Positions 59,255-64,000 of a stretch of 64,000 nucleotides of DNA are shown piece after piece; the stretch's first letter is position 1; every line of letters begins with the position of its first letter. A model generated the notes under the pieces. It worked only from the letters and a program-made list of their open reading frames with translations. It ran no database searches and was not told the DNA's origin. Origin of the DNA: Pterobdella sp. o SKG-2022 (lineage: Eukaryota; Annelida; Clitellata; Hirudinida; Piscicolidae); contig OZ038320.1 in NCBI GenBank assembly GCA_964035795.1, forward strand, positions 4,217,896-4,281,895, written 5' to 3'. The position numbers and the translations under genes were made by a program.

Positions 59255-62131
59255 CTATGAGAAAGAAATTTGGCTATAAAGATGCGTTTTTAAACGCTTG
59301 CGAAAAATTTTAAGAGAAGGTGAAAGACGGACATTAAGTGGAAGAGAGTTCCATAAGTGAGGGGCGATATGCGAGAAGGAGCGATGTAAGAAAGGTTTAG
59401 AAGAGACAGGCTGATGTAGACATAAACCAGAGTTGGAAGACCTGAGAGACTCAGGAGTCTGTCTAATGGAAAGACGGTCATATAAATAAGCCGGCTGATT
59501 AAAATATAAGATGTTAGCCGTGAGCCATAGCAACTTGAACTGGGCTCTTAGTACGACCGGCAGCCAATGGAGGCGATCGAGACAGGTGTGAGATGAAGAA
59601 TAGTAGTCGGCTTGAAGAGCGGTTTTAGCAGCGCGATTTTGGAGAGATTGCAACTTACAAATAAGACAGTTCGGGAGTCGACAAAGAAGAGAGTTACAGT
59701 AATCAATCCTTGAAAGAACTAAAGAGATGATCAGAGCAACGGCAGTGTCAGAGGGTAGGAACTTGCGTGTCCGTCTGATCGCATGGAGATGAAAGTTGGA
59801 TGATTGTATGATCTGAGAGACAAAGTGTGTAAAGTTGAGTCTAGAATCAAGAGTTACACCTAGTATCTTCAGTTTGGACGTTACGGAAAGAGTAGTGCCG
59901 TCAAAGATTACTTCAGTGGGAAGATTGGATTTGGAAAGGAGTATGGGACTGCCGACAAACATCACTTCGCTTTTGTTAGGATTCAACATGAGGTGATTGT
60001 TAGAAAACCAAAGATTGAGCTCAGTGATGCATTTAGATATCTTAGTGAGGCTGGGATGAGGATCAAGGTAAGAGGCGCCTGTAAAGAGGGTAATATCATC
60101 AGCAAACTGATGATATAGAACGTCGTGCTTCTGTATGATCTCGCTAATAGGAGAAGTATAAAGAGAAAAGAGTATGGGCCCAAGAACAGAACCTTGAGGA
60201 ACACCAAAACGAAGGAAGACAGGGGTAGAAGAAGAGCAGCTTATCCTAAAAAATTGCTTGCGTTCGGAAAGATAGGACTGAAACCAGGATAAAGCAATGC
60301 CAGAAATGTGAAAGTAGTCTTCAAGGATATGCAGCATATTTGGATGATTAATGGTGTCAAAAGCTGCTGAAATATCTAAAGACACTAAGACGGCCGCAGA
60401 CCCGGTAGCACAGATATTGCGGAGGCTGTCAGTGATGTACAAAAGCGCAGTTTCCGTTGAGTGATGTGAGCGATATGCCGACTGGAAAAGGTTGAAGTTA
60501 CGCAGTACAGAAACATGAGAGGATAATCTCTTGATAACAACACTTTCTAAGATCTTTGAGATGGTGCTGAGGTTTGAAATTGGACGATAATTGGATGGTT
60601 GCATGGGGTCTAGATTATATTTTTTCAGTAAAGGGGTTACCTGCGCCGTTTTGAATGAAGTTGGAAAAATACCCTGTGAAAAGGAAAGAGCCTAAAGTTT
60701 GCATATAATGGAGGCGAAGATGCCGGAAATCTGCTTCAGCAGGAAAACAGGGATTATATCTAAAAGTGAGGATTTATTTGGGAGAGAATTGATCAATTTG
60801 ATGATTTCGTCAACACTAGGAGGTGAGAAAAATGAGAGATTTGATTGATCACTGTCAGTTAAGGAGGGCTGACGGGGAAGATTAGTGATCGGTAACGAGC
60901 TATGAATCAACTCAATCTTAGTCTTGAAAAAAGTGCTAAAGTTTTCAACAAAAAGATCATATTCCGCAGAAGTCCGTGGAGGAAGTGGAGGAGACCTGTG
61001 AAGTATGGAGTTCGCCGTTTTCCAAAAGGCTTTGGAGTTAGGTGTCGCTGAAGATAGCGATAGATTAAGATAATCAGCACGTGACTTGTTAATGGCGGCG
61101 CGGGCGAGTTTACGTGAAATACGGAATTCCTGTAAAAGATCATCAGGGACTTGCACACAAAGCTTTCGGAGACTGGATATCTGTCTCTCGATTTTCCTTC
61201 TTCGGCGTTTGGCAGAGAGAGCATTTTCAGACAGATGAAAGTGTGAATGCAAGCTGGGGCGAAAAGTATGACTGCGTAAAGGAGCATGAGAATTCATCAG
61301 CGAAAGAAACAATTTGTCCATGGAACTAACAAAGTCATCAACCTTAGAGATTGGAGAATTAATAAGTAAATCGCTTATAAAATTGACATCCTTTCCAAAG
61401 CCGGCCAAGTTGAGATTCCTGAAAGACCAAGAAGTGACACGATGAGGTGAAAGGTGGGGCCGTACGAAGTTAAGACGGCACGAAATAAGGAAATGATCAG
61501 ATTCAAAAATTTCGCTGACAGGGTCAGAAATAAGATGAGAGAGAGAAGCCGGTGTGATGACAAGATCGAGAGTATTGCCAAGCCTGTGAGTTGGAAAGTT
61601 AATATGCTGCGTCAAACCGTGCTCTCGCAAAAGAATATTAAGGGGATTATCAAGATGATGACAATTAGGGGTATTAAAATCTCCAGCCATTATGAAATGA
61701 TTGAATGTCGAAGAAAGAAAATAAAGATGAGCTGTGAGTTCACGAATAAAATTACTTGAGTTAGGAGGGCGGTAAATAACAGAAATGGTTAAGGAACGTG
61801 TTAGGAAGGAGGCTTGGGCAGTTAATGCTTCAAAGGAAGAGTGTATTTCAGATTTTACAAGTGTCAGTTTAACGGAGTTGGAGGGAATCAAAGAAATACC
61901 ACCACCGCGCTTTCCACTAGAACGATGAGAATGTAGAACATGGTAACCTGGGGGAACAATGTCGTATTTTGTGACATTGTCAGCATCTTCCGGGATCCAC
62001 GTTTCAGTCAATGCAAGGATATCGAAACAGTGAGTGGAGATCGCGTCCAGGATAAGAGTGGATTTGTTGCGAGTGGAACGGGGATTGAGAAGGCCAAACT
62101 TCACAAAAGGAGATGGATTTTGAGGGTGCAT
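59255..62131 (-). pseudogene. LINE ORF2: endonuclease and reverse transcriptase, one nonsense codon
   Basis: One frame of 959 codons from ATG at 62131 to TAG at 59255, interrupted once by an in-frame TAG at 60694-60692 (context IICKL-stop-ALSFSQGIF). The N-terminal apurinic-like endonuclease shows LLNPRS (14-19), TETW (42-45), YRPP (120-123), GDFN (150-153), TLDLVIT and SDH (211-213). The reverse transcriptase shows NYRPISNLS, VSLDISAAFDTI, GVPQGSVLGPILF, FADD (about residues 676-679, DNA 60106-60095), and the late DRLHWLPVVLRAQFKLL typical of CR1/L2 elements. All catalytic residues are present; only the stop disables the frame. The start lies 15 bases after the ORF1 stop. Confidence 0.93.
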
Positions 62132-62146
62132 GAGTAAGGCAGGCCT

Positions 62147-63270
62147 TCATTGCCAGGCCGTACGCCCCATCTTAAGTCGCACTTGTTGCTTGTACACCGG
62201 ACAAGAAGAGGATGTGGTGACATGGTCATGGCAAGGACGATTTGATCTAAAACAAGGAACACAGAAGGGAGGAGAAGATCTAGAGCAGTTGTCAGACGGA
62301 TGGTCTTTGCCACAGTGCTCACATACTCTAGGGTTGTGGCATTTAGCTATATTATGGCCATAAGTCTGGCAATTCAGACATTTAGTAGGGTGAATTCGGG
62401 AGTGGAAAGGAAATCTACCAAAAGGGAGGTGAATATTCTTGGACTTGATCAGAGTGGGAAAAACAGTGCTTGGAACTTGGATAAGCCAATCACGGGCAGA
62501 GCTCACTTGGAGTCTCACCTATGGTGAAAGTAATTGTAGTCAAATATTTAATTATTGGTGGAGTTTTTTTGATAGGCTGGTTCATATGTTGGTTGGGGGG
62601 GAATGAGTGTGAGATTTTGTTAGTGGGTGATGGAGAAAAGGGTGTGCTTGTTTTTTGACTTAACAATAGTGCTGTAAGTAGGTTGAGGTGAGTTAGAAGT
62701 AAGAGTAGATGTGATTGTATTGATTGGTAAGAATGATTCTAGTGAAATTAATGATGGAAAATTATTAATTAAACTAAGAGATGAAGTAGTTGTTGTAGAA
62801 GCAAGAGATGGAGAAGTTGAAAATGATGCCATGCTTGTGGATGAAGTTGGAGAAGTGGTCATAGTTGTTGAAGTTGAGCTTGATGAAGAAGATGGAGTTG
62901 TTGAGGAGAGTGGGATTATTGCATGGGATGAAGAGTTAGTTGAAGGAGATGTAGTGGTCAAGGAGATTGAGGCAGTCGAAGGAGATGTAGTGGTTAAGAA
63001 GATTGAAGTGCTTGAAGGAGATGTGGTAGTTGAAGTAAATGTAGTGGTCGAAGAAAGTGAAGTAGTTGAAGGATAAGAAGTAGTCAAAGAAGATGTGGTA
63101 GGCGAGAAAAGTGAAGGAGCTGAGGTGGTCATAGTCTTCGGCTTTTGCCCTCTTTTTTTTGAAACCGAAGGTTTCTCAGGCTTTATTAAGTTCAACACAT
63201 TACTTTTTAACGTGTTGAGAGCTGCTTGAATAGAATCAATCTCGGAACAAATTATTTCGATGGCGGACAT
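62147..63270 (-). pseudogene. LINE ORF1: nucleic-acid-binding protein, disrupted
   Basis: The first part (63270-62620, 216 codons) starts MSAIEIICSEIDSIQAALNT with a short coiled-coil-like helix, then a basic KKRGQKPK and a long Ser/Thr-rich low-complexity segment. The frame ends in a stop. The second part (62518-62147), in another frame, has ARDWLIQVPSTVFPTLIKSK and three CCHC-type knuckles: C47-x2-C50-x4-H55-x4-C60, C66-x2-C69-x3-H73-x4-C78, and one starting C86-x2-C89. About 100 bases between the parts (62519-62620) do not read as protein, so the copy has a deletion or frameshift there. Confidence 0.85.
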
Positions 63271-63290
63271 ATTATCGAATTAATAATAAT

Positions 63291-64000
63291 AACCTACAAA
63301 GTTTAATATAGATTATTATTATTATTATACGAAAATACAATAAAATCATGTATTCCAATTACTAACTAGACATAACGAGGAACAGACCCATAAACTCTAA
63401 AAAGATACAAACATAAAAATACAAAGAGAGCCAACATAAACGTCTTTAAACGCTACTTTGTAATGTACCCAAAGAACGGCCTACTAAAAAGAAAACTGAG
63501 ACGGAAAAAAAACTATTATATTATCTGTTTTATTGGATAGAAATAACAGAGACGGAAACAAATATGTATCTGTCTGTTTTATTTATCAGTGAAAACTTTG
63601 CAATGATAGCAGTCTTAAACTAGTTCAGATTCCTCATATTGAACTAAGGCATTAAGTTGATCTTATATAAGTTTATATAATGTTACATTGCATTTATAAC
63701 AAATGTTAGAGTTATTCAATATAACTATAACTATGTAAATATTTTTCATCACGGTTTATTATTATTTAGTTTATAATTTATTTACGTATTATTTGGTTCA
63801 TAGTTTTTCATATATTAGTGCATGGTATTATATTTATAGGGCGAGTCTTTTAATAAAATAAAAATTAAAAAAAACGGAGCTATATAAATGATGATTTACT
63901 ATCTAGAAAACAAGTTTTGCAAAATTTACATAGAACTTATTTCGATAACCCAGAATCAAAAATCTATATCCAAGACGTGAAGGTAATAGCAGGATAATGA
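63291..64000. other. Region upstream of the LINE; 5' UTR or flank
   Basis: AT-rich with no ORF. Two similar blocks, gagacggaaaaaaaactatt (63500) and gagacggaaacaaatatgta (63551), are each followed about 20-30 bases later by ctgttttatt. They could be tandem 5' UTR repeats of the LINE or belong to the flank. Confidence 0.45.

Larger units (their letters stand above)
59150..63290 (-). mobile_element. Nearly full-length CR1/L2-group LINE
   Basis: In minus-strand order: ORF1 (63270-62147, broken once), ORF2 (62131-59255, one stop), a 3' UTR of about 50 bases containing CTGCAGCAAACC and GTTTGCAAACTGCGCGCC, and an A-rich tail (59150-59203; A13 then AAAAT/AAAT repeats). It is distinctly GC-richer than the flanks. 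The complete tail and the almost unbroken ORF2 show a recent insertion. Target-site duplication was not found by eye, so the exact 5' end is uncertain. Confidence 0.93.

Noticed and set aside
62711..63076. Plus-strand ORF rich in Glu and Val (VVVE repeats)
   Set aside because: It is the reverse of the Ser/Thr-rich segment of LINE ORF1.

Overview
This is nuclear DNA of an invertebrate animal. It is very AT-rich, its genes are split by short GT-AG introns, and it carries non-LTR retrotransposons, a tRNA-derived SINE, foldback repeats and long micro/minisatellites. No prokaryotic feature is present. I cannot name the species.

Left end (about 0.45-12.96 kb, + strand): the 3' part of one large gene. 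I assembled it exon by exon by following splice-site phase, giving 20 exons from 456 to 12720 and about 1,849 codons that end in a natural stop with an AATAAA at 12954. The product matches, in order, the C-terminal two thirds of ARFGEF3 (BIG3, KIAA1244), the third member of the BIG/Sec7 Arf-GEF family. The Sec7-like region would lie beyond the left edge. A 39-bp minisatellite of about 33 copies fills the intron at 2745-4804. Exon 8 holds a very long acidic insert not found in vertebrate BIG3.

Middle (about 13-51 kb): mostly AT-rich DNA without recognisable genes. It holds a possible ciliary-type X-box with unidentified coding-like pieces (15.1-16.6 kb), a tRNA-headed SINE (17.06-17.24 kb), a foldback repeat (17.37-17.57 kb), an orphan terminal exon on the minus strand (18.3 kb), a tentative three-exon minus-strand gene (20.3-21.05 kb), a decayed RTE-like LINE (22.2-23.7 kb), a 320-bp GATA array (24.1-24.4 kb), and a near-perfect palindrome whose two arms both read as the C-terminus of an RTE-like reverse transcriptase (41.3-41.5 kb).

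Right part (51.2-55.6 kb, minus strand): a tandem cluster of three small two-exon genes. Each starts with a signal-peptide exon and continues with an exon encoding a PAN/apple-like cysteine core of fixed spacing (C-x3-C-x5-C-x5-C-x4/5-C-x18-C). Each has an AT-rich TATA-like element just upstream of the ATG and an AATAAA downstream of the stop. The third copy carries an extra charged helical tail. I consider this local family of secreted proteins the most interesting item in the window.

Right end (59.15-63.3 kb, minus strand): a nearly full-length CR1/L2-group LINE with ORF1 (CCHC knuckles) and ORF2 (endonuclease plus reverse transcriptase). ORF2 has a single in-frame stop and ORF1 is broken once, so the copy is young but inactive as written.
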